NCBI GenBank assembly: GCA_025677825.1 | Contig: JAIXMO010000011.1 | Location: 469,001-533,000 of the forward strand | Reading direction: 5' to 3' | Source of the DNA: Helicostylum pulchrum | Lineage: Eukaryota > Mucoromycota > Mucoromycetes > Mucorales > Mucoraceae | DNA: 64,000 bases | Shown: positions 42,828 to 53,128 of the stretch, in pieces | Numbering within the stretch: position 1 is the first letter of the stretch | Layout of the letters: the number at the start of each line of letters is the position of its first letter | Notes under the pieces: model-generated | Told to the model about the DNA's origin: nothing | The model's input: only the letters and a program-made list of their open reading frames with translations | The model's database searches: none | Translations under genes and position numbers: made by a program

Positions 42828-44609
42828 TTATTTCCCATGCTCTCTGCGGAAATCTAAAGATACAGATATATCACAGAGTATAGTAAAACTCGGGTGTCCT
42901 ATTTTCTTTGTTTCTGCATCATATTCATGAGTATGTCGCTCTGTTCCATTTGTATATTTGATCAAGAAAGATTTGTTTCCTACCGGAAAAAGGAATTTTG
43001 TAATACTTGTATATTTAAAGCTCTTCAGTTTTTTGAAACCTGTTAAATCGACAACAGGAATATGGTTGTTCGAATCTCGATCTTTAACTTTTAATGATAC
43101 AACCTCGATATTATGCAAATGAGTTGTCACCAAATCAAAAAGTGTTTTAGCTGGGGTGATTTGTTCTATTTGTAAAAAATTGATGTCGCAGTTTGCTTGA
43201 TTAGAAGAAATTTTCGACTCCTTGTGTCCAAAACTAAGAGAAGAATGCAAACGTCCATCGTCGTTGTACATGATGTTAAGGCTTTTAAGCCTAGGACAAT
43301 TTGAAAGGGAGTAATTTAAAAGTGGGTATACGTCGCTATCGTATCGATACAAAAGATTAAATTCTAAAACATCGAAGATTTCGAGACCAATTATCGAAAT
43401 AGTCTTGTCTGGTACAGCCATATCGGCAGTATTGAATCTATATAAGTCACATCTGTATAGAGTATACGTAACGAATAATTTATCAAGACTATCGTATCTG
43501 AAAGAATAACCTAAACGTTTTGTTTCCTGTATTGCATCATTGAAATGGGCTGTACAATGAGTTTGTCGTGTTCCCCTAAACGAGTTCAATAACTTAAAGT
43601 ATTTTGTCATATTGTTTTCGATGTCGATTTGTATTGGATACTCTTCAGATTTTGCAAAGATAATATACGATTCATCAATACGACCAGCTTTTTCCATAAG
43701 TCTTAACGCCAATTCCATTCCAACAGTGTCAATCCAATTATAAATATTCTGATGAGTGATCTTGATTAAAAAGTCAGTTAACTGATTTGGAAAGTAATCT
43801 ACAAGGTATCTCGTATAAGTAGCTGATAGAGATGGTAGATATAAATTGAAATAAGTTAAACTCGAGATAAAATTTAAATTGATTCTTCTACTGTCGTCTA
43901 ATACATGTCGCATGGCACTTTCGGAAATTGGATGGAAACTACAAAACTTAAGACGTTCCAGATTGGGACAGTTATCTTGTATTACAAATGGTGTCAAATT
44001 GATATCGTATAGATTGTAAATATGCAGTTCTGTTAATTTCTTAAACTCGGTTATTGAATTTAATGAATCCAATATATTGATTTTTTGCAAGTTGATGTTA
44101 ACTGTCTTTCTGATATAGGCTAAATCGATACGGGTAATAGAGTCGCGAAATTTGTAATATAATGAAAATAATAAATCGCTTCGAATATCACAAAGGTTGT
44201 ACCCGGTATATATCCTGTTAATATTCTGCATATCAGCTCCTAGCAAATATTCTAAATACTCTTCAGTGTATTTGGTTCCCCTAAAATCAATCTCCTTTAG
44301 ATTTGGCAAGCGATTCAATAACTCTAACAGTTCTGGTTTACTGAATTTATCCGAATCTCCGCGATTATTAGTGTCGTCAAAGGCTATCTTTGTAATAAAA
44401 TGACCATATTTGAAAGATCGTTTGCGGAAAAAAGCATTGAAAATGGATTTCAGAAGAGAAATATTCGGAATTCGTAGTGTCACTGCTTCCCAGCTCAATG
44501 GAATTAATATCGTATACCAACTCTTACAAACATAATAACACGCTTGAAGGTCCTTTTTCTCTAGATGTCGAAATATGTTCATGTATATTTCTGCAGGCAG
44601 GTCACGCAT
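42828..44609 (-). CDS. F-box/LRR protein, family A (copy 3)
   Basis: 593 residues, one exon, no interruption. The F-box is LPAEIYMNIFRHLEKKDLQA with YVCKSWYTI. The leucine-rich body matches copy 1 block by block (LLELLNRLPNLKEIDF, DLLFSLYYKFRDSITRI, NCPNLERLKF, WIDTVGMELALRLMEKAGRI, NNMTKYFKLLNSFRGTRQT) and the tail VDLTGFKKLKSF...FTILCDISVSLDF is kept. Differences from copy 1 are spread over the body; the N-terminal ~75 codons differ more from copies 1 and 2 than those do from each other. Presumed SCF substrate receptor with unknown target. Confidence 0.85.
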   Translation of the reverse strand: MRDLPAEIYMNIFRHLEKKDLQACYYVCKSWYTILIPLSWEAVTLRIPNISLLKSIFNAFFRKRSFKYGHFITKIAFDDTNNRGDSDKFSKPELLELLNRLPNLKEIDFRGTKYTEEYLEYLLGADMQNINRIYTGYNLCDIRSDLLFSLYYKFRDSITRIDLAYIRKTVNINLQKINILDSLNSITEFKKLTELHIYNLYDINLTPFVIQDNCPNLERLKFCSFHPISESAMRHVLDDSRRINLNFISSLTYFNLYLPSLSATYTRYLVDYFPNQLTDFLIKITHQNIYNWIDTVGMELALRLMEKAGRIDESYIIFAKSEEYPIQIDIENNMTKYFKLLNSFRGTRQTHCTAHFNDAIQETKRLGYSFRYDSLDKLFVTYTLYRCDLYRFNTADMAVPDKTISIIGLEIFDVLEFNLLYRYDSDVYPLLNYSLSNCPRLKSLNIMYNDDGRLHSSLSFGHKESKISSNQANCDINFLQIEQITPAKTLFDLVTTHLHNIEVVSLKVKDRDSNNHIPVVDLTGFKKLKSFKYTSITKFLFPVGNKSFLIKYTNGTERHTHEYDAETKKIGHPSFTILCDISVSLDFRREHGK

Positions 44610-44989
44610 ACTTTGAAGTAAAAATGAAAAGAGTTAAAAAGGTCGGGATGGAATGATAACGTTATATATATGAATTTAAGACAGAAAATTTGATAAACGT
44701 CTTTATAAAAGAAGAATGACCGTCTTATTATCTGTGTCTTTATGATAAAATGAAAGGTTAAATGACAAATGAAAAATAAGGAGAGATTCTTATTATTATT
44801 TGTAGCAACAGGACAATAAAGAGAGCTGGTTTCATAACAGACATAATCGTTTTATATAACCGCACCGACTGATTGTTTGCATCGCCATATTGTTATTTGG
44901 GAGAGGCAGATCTCTTGATAAATAATAAGTTAATGAATATCATCATAGTCTTAAGTCTCATAGACAAAATTCTCTAGTTTTTTTTTTGC
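44610..44989 (-). promoter_or_regulatory. 5' flank of family A copy 3, shared with copies 1, 2 and 4
   Basis: Contains the family's upstream blocks: GAATTTAAGACAGAAAATT, AAACGTCTTTATA, GTGTCTTTATGATAAAATG, AGAGAGCTGGTTTCATAAC and the GAGGCAGATCTCTTGATAAA-type word. Repetition before four genes suggests it holds the promoter, although it may simply be part of the duplicated unit. Confidence 0.5.
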
Positions 44990-45120
44990 AGCCTGTTAAA
45001 TCAAGAATCAAATCATTGTCTAAATCACCCCAATTGTCAGTTTTTAATAATTTAGCCTCATTGTGGTCATAAAGAAGATGAAAAAAACTTGCGTCTTCGG
45101 ATTGAAATTGGCTGCATAAA
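44990..45120 (-). pseudogene. Family A tail relic
   Basis: On the minus strand this reads DHNEAKLLKTDNWGDLDNDL and ILDLTGC, then stops matching. It is the same relic as in 35316-35380 and the end of the family B relic at 47880, so it marks where the duplicated unit begins. Confidence 0.65.
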
Positions 45121-45214
45121 ACATAAATGTTTCAAACAGTTTAAAGAGAGTAATTTAAAGCTTTATATGTCATATTCAATAATTTACCTCCATTGTAGTT
45201 ATTTTTACTCGTAA

Positions 45215-45745
45215 TATACTTCATATCAGCTTACACAAGTCTGTATACAAATATTATAATGATATCTACTTCTTACTTATATTATGTTATTGCTCCAAAT
45301 ATTAGGTATAAATTTATAACAGCTATTTATAATTATCGTGAACAGCGTGTTGTCTCACGACATAAGTATTCATTTGAAGTGACACTCCTATAAACAGGAA
45401 GCTATTACAGTAGCGACTCTGTGTAAAGGTAGCCTCTATCTAAGGGTGAATCTCTCCACCGCTTTAACACCACTATTTACCACTGTTCGATTTAAAGGGT
45501 GGAATTAAATGAACAGCCGTTATAAATTTATATTTAATATTTAGAGAGTAATAACTAAATATAAGTATGTAAGACGTAGATGGTATTATAATATTTGTGC
45601 AAGTTGATATGAAGTATATCATAATTGTATTTATGAAAATATGCAAAATTGCTTCTTTGTTTATTTTAAAATAGCTACAGTTAATAAACTACGGGATGCT
45701 TGCTTTTCTTTTTTGTTATAGTAAACTGGTAGTTGATAAAAAAAA
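45215..45745. repeat. Two facing copies of the 3'-flank repeat (copies e and f)
   Basis: 45215-45505 is in plus orientation and 45510-45745 in minus orientation; they meet head to head near 45505, forming an imperfect inverted repeat with arms of about 100 bp (TTCATATCA, ATATTATAATG, TAAATTTATAACAGC) around a non-repeated centre. The minus copy is the normal 3' flank of the F-box gene at 45773; the plus copy has no gene before it. Confidence 0.75.
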
Positions 45746-45772
45746 AAAGAAATAACTAGCATTTCTTATTTT

Positions 45773-47536
45773 TTATTTTCTCGCGCAGAAATCTAAGGAT
45801 ACAGTTATATCACAGAGTACAGTAAGACCCAGGTTGTCGCTACCTTTTGATTTTGAATTACATTTACCAATATGTCGTTCTGTTCCATTTGTATATCTAA
45901 TCAAGAAGGATGTATTTTCTTTTGCAAAACAGTCATCTGCGCTTATATATTTAAAGCGCTTAAGTTTTTTGAAACCTGTTAAATCAATAACGAGATCACT
46001 GAATTTGCAACAGTGATCGTTAGCTTTAAATGATAGAATTTCGATATTACGCAAATGAGTTGTCACCAAATCAAAAATATTTTTAGCTGGTCTGATACGT
46101 TCCATTTCTAAAAACTTGATAGCACAGCTCGCTTGATCAGAAAAAAATTCGCCTTCGTTGTGTCTAAAACTGAGAGAAGAACGCGTACGTCCAAGTATGC
46201 TGTGCGTAATATTAAGGCTTTGAAGCCTAGGACAATTTAAAAGGGAGTAGTTTAAAACTCGGTATACATGACCACCGTATCGACTCAGAAGATTAAAGTC
46301 TAAAACATCAAAGATTTCGGGACCAATTATCGAAATAGTCTTGTCGGGTACAGCCATATCAGCAGTTATAGATCCATATAAGTCAGTTATGTTTAGATTA
46401 TACGTAACGAATAACCTATCAAGTTCATCTAATTTGAAAACATAAACTAAATGTCTTGTTTCAGGTACTGCTTCGTCAAAATTGGCGGTACAATGATTTT
46501 GTCGAGTTCCCCTAAACGAGTTTAATAACTTAAAGTATTTTGTTATATTGTTTTCGTCGTAGGCTCGTACTTCATTCTCTTCGTATCCTAAAAAGGCAAT
46601 GTTTGTTTCTTTAATACGACCAACTTTTTCCATAAGTCTTAACGCGAGTTCCATTCCAACAATGTCAATCCAATTAAAAAAATGTTGAAGAGAGATCGTG
46701 ATATATATGCAAGTTAACTGATTTGGAAAGTAATCTACGAAATATGTCGTATACACAGCCGATAGAGATGGTAGTTTCAATTCTAAATAGGTCAGATTCG
46801 AGATAACATTTGAATAGGTTCTTATGTTGTAGTCTAATATATTTCTCACGGCACTGTCGGAAACAGGATGATGACTAGCAAACTCAAGACGTTCCAGATT
46901 GGGACAATTATCTTGTATTTGAAATGGTGTCAAATTACTATCATTTAAATTGTGAATTACTAGTTTTTTCAATTTCTTAAACTGATTTAATGAATTTAAT
47001 ATATTGATTTGTTGCGAGTCGAAGTTAATTGTATCTCTGTTGTAAAGTAAATCGATACAGGTAATAGAATTGCGAAATTTGTAATATGCTGAAAATAACA
47101 AATCGCTTTGAGCACTACGAGTGATGGATCCAGTATATATACTGTTGATATGCTGCATATCAGCTTCTAATAGATATTCTAAATATTCTTCAAGATAATT
47201 GGTTACGGTAAAATTGATCACTTTTAGATTTGGTAACTGATTGAATAACTCTAGTAGTTCTAATCTACCGAATTTATACAAATCTCTGCGATCCTCAGCG
47301 TCTTCAAAGGCTAAAGTTTTAATAAGATGACTATATTTGAAATATTGATTGCTGCCAACATTGTTTAAATGCGATTTCACAAGAGAAATGTTACGATTTT
47401 TTAGTGTCACTTCTTTCCAGCCCAATGGCATAGCTACCGTACGCCAACTCTTACAGATATAATAACACGTTTGAAGGTCTATTCGCTTTAGGTATAGAAA
47501 TATGTTTATGTAGATTTCTGCAGGTAGGTCATGCAT
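45773..47536 (-). CDS. F-box/LRR protein, family A (copy 4)
   Basis: 587 residues from the methionine that aligns with the other copies (MHDLPAEIYINIFLYLKRID, YICKSW). An ATG further upstream at 47683 stays in frame but adds a stretch (FCLYFLNIYIYIYNIIV) that aligns to the non-coding 5' flank of the other genes, so I reject it. The leucine-rich body (LLELFNQLPNLKVINF, NCPNLERLEF, NWIDIVGMELALRLMEKVGR) and tail (VIDLTGFKKLKRFKY, VLCDITVSLDF) match copies 1 and 3. It is intact. Upstream on the same strand is the family B relic. Confidence 0.85.
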   Translation of the reverse strand: MHDLPAEIYINIFLYLKRIDLQTCYYICKSWRTVAMPLGWKEVTLKNRNISLVKSHLNNVGSNQYFKYSHLIKTLAFEDAEDRRDLYKFGRLELLELFNQLPNLKVINFTVTNYLEEYLEYLLEADMQHINSIYTGSITRSAQSDLLFSAYYKFRNSITCIDLLYNRDTINFDSQQINILNSLNQFKKLKKLVIHNLNDSNLTPFQIQDNCPNLERLEFASHHPVSDSAVRNILDYNIRTYSNVISNLTYLELKLPSLSAVYTTYFVDYFPNQLTCIYITISLQHFFNWIDIVGMELALRLMEKVGRIKETNIAFLGYEENEVRAYDENNITKYFKLLNSFRGTRQNHCTANFDEAVPETRHLVYVFKLDELDRLFVTYNLNITDLYGSITADMAVPDKTISIIGPEIFDVLDFNLLSRYGGHVYRVLNYSLLNCPRLQSLNITHSILGRTRSSLSFRHNEGEFFSDQASCAIKFLEMERIRPAKNIFDLVTTHLRNIEILSFKANDHCCKFSDLVIDLTGFKKLKRFKYISADDCFAKENTSFLIRYTNGTERHIGKCNSKSKGSDNLGLTVLCDITVSLDFCARK

Positions 47537-47879
47537 ATTTTGAGAAGATATAAAGTAAAAATGAAAAGACTTAAAGGCCGGGGATGGAACGATAATGTTA
47601 TATATATATATATATATGTTTAGGAAGTAAAGACAGAAAAATCGATAAACGTCTTTATAAAAAAAGAATGACTGTCTAATCATCTGCGTCTTTATGATAA
47701 AATGAAAGGTTCGACGACAAATTGAAAAATGAAGGAGAGACCCTTATTTTTTTGGCAACAGAACAATAAAGAGAGCTGGTTTCATAACAAACATAATCAT
47801 TTTATATAATCAAACCGACCGATTGTTTGTATCGCCATATTTTTATTTGAGAGAGGTAGATCTGATGATAAATAACAAG
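47537..47879 (-). promoter_or_regulatory. 5' flank of family A copy 4
   Basis: Same upstream blocks as before copy 3 (GTAAAGACAGAAAAATCGAT, AAACGTCTTTATA, GCGTCTTTATGATAAAATG, AGAGAGCTGGTTTCATAAC), with an (AT)n run near 47600-47618. Confidence 0.5.
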
Positions 47880-48388
47880 TTAGTGACTATCATCATATTT
47901 GAAACCTGTTAAATCGATAATCGAATCATTGTCTAAATTACCCCAATTGTCAGTTGTTAATGATATAACCTCATTATGGTCAGTTATGATCTTTTGAAGG
48001 GTTTTCAACTGTGTTTCGCGCTGTGTTAACATTTTTAGGCGCGTATATGTACCAGTACCTGAAAACGCAATCAAGGTCAAGTTGGGACAATGGAGAAGCG
48101 TTTTTGATAGTTGATCAGGTATCTCAACCCCGCCTTGGCATTTATTTAAAAGAATCGACTTTACCTCATGACCAAAATAAGGTATATCTTTTAAAAGCAT
48201 TTCCAGCTTATCCTCGTTAATTGTAAGATAGATATCGGAACCAACTAGTTTTCGTACCGCAAGAGACCAGGATTTACATACTTCTTCTAAGCTCTTTTTT
48301 TTGGGTATTCCACTTTTCCATTCCTCGAGGGCTTAAAATAATCAAATATCATTGTTAGTACTTCAAACGGCAATCCATTATCTGTCAT
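47880..48388 (-). pseudogene. F-box family B / family A chimera, frameshifted
   Basis: From an ATG at 48388 the minus strand reads MTDNGLPFEVLTMIFDYFK, a good F-box start, but the frame ends in TAG just after a run of eight A's near 48298-48306. One base in that run restores the family B sequence EEVCKSWSLAVRKLVGS, LLKDIPYFGHEVK, LLHCPNLTLIAF, QRETQLKTLQKII. At TDHNEVISLTTDNWGNLDND it switches to the family A tail and ends at IDLTGFKYDDSH, much shorter than either family. It is a recombinant relic; the homopolymer shift could be a sequencing slip. Confidence 0.7.
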
Positions 48389-49772
48389 CGTAACTGAAAA
48401 AAATTTCTCCAAAAAAAAAAGAAAAAAAGGAAATATTTGCTTTTTTTATTTTATTTTATAGCTCATTTTTTCAGTGTCACATGTCATAAAAATAGACCAG
48501 TAAACATACAAGTTGTAACCCACGTCTTAAGCATCCCCTCTATCATAACTAGACTCCAATCGTGTCATTATAAACCCTTTACGTCTGTAAACGTTAATTT
48601 AGTAAAACTTTACAGTGTTCCAGTGTAACCTACCAATTGACAAGGCAATGAGAAATTTTAAAGATATTATTGTCGACGCCCACTTTTACGTGTTTGGTAA
48701 ACAAAAAACGACCACCGTTAGACATTTAAGCTGCGCAAAGGAGCGTTCGAACTTGTCTCCTATCTCCAGAGCCAATATCCCTTTTTAAAAGCCACTTCAG
48801 GTCCATGTTACTAGACTCATGTTACGCGATCTGACTACTCCGCGAACAAAGGGGAAAACGGGGAAGAATGTTTTTGGCTTAACGTCGGATAGTAAAAGCA
48901 GAGTTCTCTAACTTCAGGGAACCTGTCTTGCGTAAAAGACAAATATACCAAGGGTTGGTGTATATCACATTTTTCAATCAACATTTGATATTACCTAACC
49001 CAATCTCATCTGCCTCCAAACAATGTCCGCAGAAGAAAAACAATTGAAGTAGTACTAGTCAGCAGTACTCTTTTTTTTTTCAAATGTGTTTTGAATTTAA
49101 ACTCACATGTTTCTTTTGACACCTTTGTACCGGATGTTAAGCCGCTTACAAATGTTTATTTCAGTAGTATATACGAGAAAAGCTCGTGCAGAAGGAAAAT
49201 AAAAATAAAGCCGCATCACTCGTGATGTGTGTGTCCCGAGACTATAGTTCCACAGTGTTGATAGCTATCTCCTCCTCCTGCTTTTATAGACGGCGAGGGA
49301 GAGTCCGAGGATAATCAGCAAAAAAGTTGCCCGGTATCAACACATGGCGACGTAATTTTTTGTTGTTGACGGGTACCTATAATAATAAATCACGGATGGC
49401 ATCTTTGCGTATCTTTTTGGTCCAGCACTGCCCTTAAAAAAGGGTCTCATTTAAGCCGTGCCGCTCGAGATTTAGGGGTAGGCTGACGTTATTTTCATGA
49501 CATATCGCACAAGTGAAGCCTCTTTTTCCTCTCTGTGAAAAAGTGTCGAATATACATAATATAAGTAGTCATTAGAATAAGGATTTTGCTTTGCAAAAAA
49601 AAAACCCGGGGTGACTGTTCGGATCCATGGTCGCTAAAAACGCATCTAAGCTAAGGCGGGGTTGTCATGCAATTGTATATCACTGGTCAAAAAAAAAAAA
49701 GTATAAAAAAAAACTAGACTTTGTTTTACTAGATTCTATTTTCTTCATATATACTTTTTTTTTACATAAATT
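48389..49772. other. Intergenic region, moderately complex
   Basis: No convincing gene. Short peptides with ordinary codon mix occur (for example MRNFKDIIVDAHFYVFGKQK from 48649) but end quickly. The part 48640-49500 is less AT-rich than its surroundings and may be an old mobile-element relic. A palindromic GCATCACTCGTGATG is at about 49213. Confidence 0.4.
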
Positions 49773-50601
49773 ATGAGTCAAGTAGAAGTGGAGAAAAAAT
49801 TCTCGCATGTACCTAATAAAGGTGGCTGGGAAATACCTCGTAAAACCTTTCATTATTCCATTGGTAAAAATATTAACAGCACCCCCCCCCCCCTTTTTTT
49901 TTTAAAAAAAAAAGCTAATATGTGTATATTTTAGGTTTTCTTGTTCTGTACTTGATTATGTCTGGTATAAGGTCCATTGACGTTTACCCTCCTTTAGCAG
50001 TATTTTTATGCATTGTCGGTACAGCCGAATTACTACGATTCAATTTCGAATGGTTCAACCAAATTTACTGTTTCTTTCTTGGTCCTTTAATGAGACCTAC
50101 CGAGATTCACACTAGAATTAATGGAGTTGTTTATTACCTCTTAGGTAACGTATCTTTAATTGCTTTTTAAAAGCTATATTAAATGTTTTTTTTTATGTAG
50201 GCTGTGTTATCGTATTATATTTGTTTCCATTAGACTTGGCAGCAGTTTCAATTATTTATTTATCTTGGACGGATCCTACGGCTAGTATTTGTGGTAAATT
50301 ATGGGGCAAGTATACATTTCAATACGGAGGAAAGTCATTAGCAGGTTGTTTGGGAGCTGCTATCACAGGCGGGCTTGTGACTTGGTTATATTTTGGTCCA
50401 TTAGCACGTTACTCATTGTCGTACCATCATGCTACAAGTCCCGTTCCATTAGCTGCGTTGTCTATCTATGGTGGTTTGGTGGCGGCTTTTTCGGAAGGTG
50501 TCAGCAATGTGTTTTCTTTAGACGATAATTTAACTATTCCCGTTATCAGTGCCATTTTACTTTGGATTCCCTTGGTTGGATTAGGTTTAGGAGGACAATA
50601 G
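49773..50601 (+). CDS. DGK1: CTP-dependent diacylglycerol kinase (Dgk1-like)
   Basis: Exons 49773-49863, 49935-50144 and 50201-50601 give 233 residues. Dgk1-type enzymes of the ER and nuclear membrane phosphorylate diacylglycerol to phosphatidate using CTP. Family marks: GWEIPRKTFHYSIG near residues 18-31 (conserved R-K-x-F-H), several membrane helices (FLVLYLIMSGI, YPPLAVFLCIVGTAELL, VIVLYLFPLDLAAVSIIYL), and the CTP-transferase signature WTDPTASICGKLWGK. The last helices end in a short Gly-rich tail. Intron 1 has a C11 run followed by T10-A10. A related phosphatidate cytidylyltransferase-like or dolichol-kinase-like activity cannot be fully excluded. Confidence 0.9.
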
Positions 50602-51942
50602 ACGTGTCTTTCTTTTGTTGTATTATTTTAGAATTATAAATATAAAAATTTAAAATTAATTGATTTATGTATACACGGAGGATTTTCGCGGGGAAGGAAG
50701 ACCACATGAATCACAAGTAGAATAAAAGATGATTAACGAGTATAAATACGCCATGATGAGTAAGTTATCATATGCGTAGAGGAGCCTCCTATTACTTTAT
50801 CATCTATTTATTCTATCTTTTTTCTGCAGTTGTTCATGTATGTTTTCATTTTCGTGTTTCTGTTTTTATTTTATGTTCATACGAATATGGTTCTTAGGGC
50901 AAAGAGTGAAAAAGTTCAAATGAAAATTGACTTGTGAATTTTATATTCAATGAATACCTACCATGTGGGGGACATTTAAGAAAAAAGCCTTACCTACCAA
51001 ACTGTATAGCGAATTTATACTCAAAGGAACACGAGGGATATATACTTTTTGCGGCTCTATTCTTTTCGATTTCTAGCTCGTGATTTTTGATAGGAATATC
51101 ATAACACGCGTCCAAACTGAATTATTCTAACTTTTATTGTTAACTGCTAGCCAGACCTGCTCACCATTTGTGTTAAGTCCCGAGGGAGCAAGTTAGAAAC
51201 GCTCCATTTCGGGATATGTATCCATTTCATCTAGTAGATGGTCTCATGCTTATCGGCGTCTTGAAGACGCTGTTGAGCTTCGGGATGACGGGTGATGTCG
51301 TTTATCTAAAGGTTGCAGTCTCCAACAAGTATTTGCTTTTAATAAATTCGAGGTTGGCTCTTTGTAGTGAGTGTCACATCATAATAAACGGTTGACATGT
51401 GATGTAGTGGTGATAAAAGAGCTTCGTATAAACTGTCAACGATTTTGTTTTTAGTCATTTAATCGCACAGTTGCAGAAAGAGGAGGAGGTGCCACACTCC
51501 CTATGTAAGATCGCTCCCCCCCCCCCTTTTTTTCTTTCTTTCTTGCTTACTGCTTTTTCGTCTACTTGTTTACTATTCACCTAAATAAGAATATATATAA
51601 AGATTAGAACAAAGAAAATATATGATTATAGTTACTCCAAAGTGTCTTTTTTGTTCTTTTTTCTTTTTTGAAGTAGCAGAGAGATGTTTGTAATTATTAT
51701 AATTAATTTTGACTCCTTGCAAAAGTTTTGAGGGGGGGAAAAGTGAAATTTTCTTAATAAATACTTGCTATTTTCTCTTTTTTTTTGCTTATTTTCTTAA
51801 TGAGGGTTTTTTATATATAATATTGGCTTGAAGGGCTTTTTTTTTGTAGTTTTATTTGTTAAATAAAAAATTCAATTTTGTGAGTGAGAGAGTTGCGAGC
51901 GAGAGCGAGAGAGAGAGCGAGAGAAGAGAAAAAAAAAAGAGT
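50602..51942. other. Intergenic region with a dispersed element relic
   Basis: About 50740-50822 repeats the TATAAATACGCCATGATG block of 12790-12840. Beyond it, 50870-51500 shows no frame that I recognise, but includes a near-palindrome GCGTCTTGAAGACGC at about 51259-51273 and a C11 run near 51516. It is probably the remains of the same element type that carries the TnpB/Fanzor-like fragment. Confidence 0.45.
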
Positions 51943-53128
51943 TTAACGAGACCAAGATCTGCTTCTTGAACGGTAATATCTTCTACGTCTTTCAGGAGAA
52001 CGAGAACGACTTCTACGACGTCCTCTATCTCTAAAATTGGATCTACGGTCACGATCATAACCACCTCTACCACGATCAGCACCACCTCCACCGCCACGAT
52101 CAGAACCACCACGTTCAGAGCCACCACGCTCATCACCGTGAGTCATCTTTCTTTCACCCATATATTCACCAGGTGTAGGTGTATGAGGGCGGTGTGTTAC
52201 AGAGTAATCGACACGAATCTTACGATCATCAATATCCATACCGTTTAAAGCGTCACGAGCACGAGATGCCTCGTTTTGATCTTTAAAATAGACGAAACCA
52301 AATCCTCTTGATCGGTTGCTCTATTTTCAAATTAATTTTTTTTAGTTTGCTGTACATACATAATTTATACACAACTTACTCTATGGTCATAAACAATAGT
52401 AACTTTTTCAATAGTGCCAAATTCACGGAAAACTTCTTCCAAATCAATTTCTCTAGTTCTTAAACTTAAACCGAAAACACCAAGAATATTAGACATCTCA
52501 GGATCATCCTATTTCCCATATAAAAAAAAATTAGTACGTTAAAAAAAAAGGTTTTTTATAGATATATAGAAACATACTCTGGTACCGTGGAATTCCTTAT
52601 TGGCTTCAATTCTACCAGATCCACCAGAAACAGGAAGAGGAGAACGACGACGGCGAGGAGGACTACGACTACTGCGGCGACGAGGAGAAATGCTAGTAGA
52701 TATAAAAAATGTTTAGGAGTTTTTTTTTGCAGGAGACTAGAAATATTTTTTTGTTACCTTCTTCTTCTACGATCTCTGCTTCTGGATGGAGAGGGAGAAC
52801 GACGTCTACTAGAGCGACGGTCAGGAGAATGACGACGAGAAGTACTACGACGAGGAGGAGAACGCGAACGACTACGAGAGTCACGTACCTCACGCTTAGG
52901 AGATCTGGATCGAGAACGAGAAGGAGTACGTGAGCGATCACGTCTATCTACATGTTCCTCTGTCTTTACAGGTCTTTCGAATGTGTCCTATATATATATA
53001 ATAATCAATAAACTATTGCTACTCAATTAAAGCAAAAACAAAAAACAAAACAAAAAAAGAGCTCATCTTTTTCTTTTTTAAATAAAAAACAATACCATGG
53101 GACTAGCTGCTCTTTCATAATCACCCAT
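51943..53128 (-). CDS. TRA2: Transformer-2-type splicing regulator
   Basis: Exons 53128-53096, 52987-52758, 52692-52578, 52508-52380 and 52320-51943 give 294 residues. An N-terminal Arg/Ser-rich region (SRSRSRSP, SPPRRRSP) is followed by one RNA-recognition motif: RNP2 in NILGVFGLSLRTREIDLEEV and RNP1 in SRGFGFVYF. The linker IRVDYSVTHRPHTPTPGEYM is diagnostic of Tra2 proteins. A Gly/Arg-rich stretch and a second RS domain (RRRSRSRSPERRRRYYRSRS) end the protein. It binds GA-rich exonic enhancers and influences splice-site choice in the nucleus. RNP1 lies on the last exon and the intron falls inside the RRM. Confidence 0.95.

Noticed and set aside
47537..47683. Longer start for the F-box copy 4
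   Set aside because: The extra codons align with non-coding 5' flanks of the other family members.
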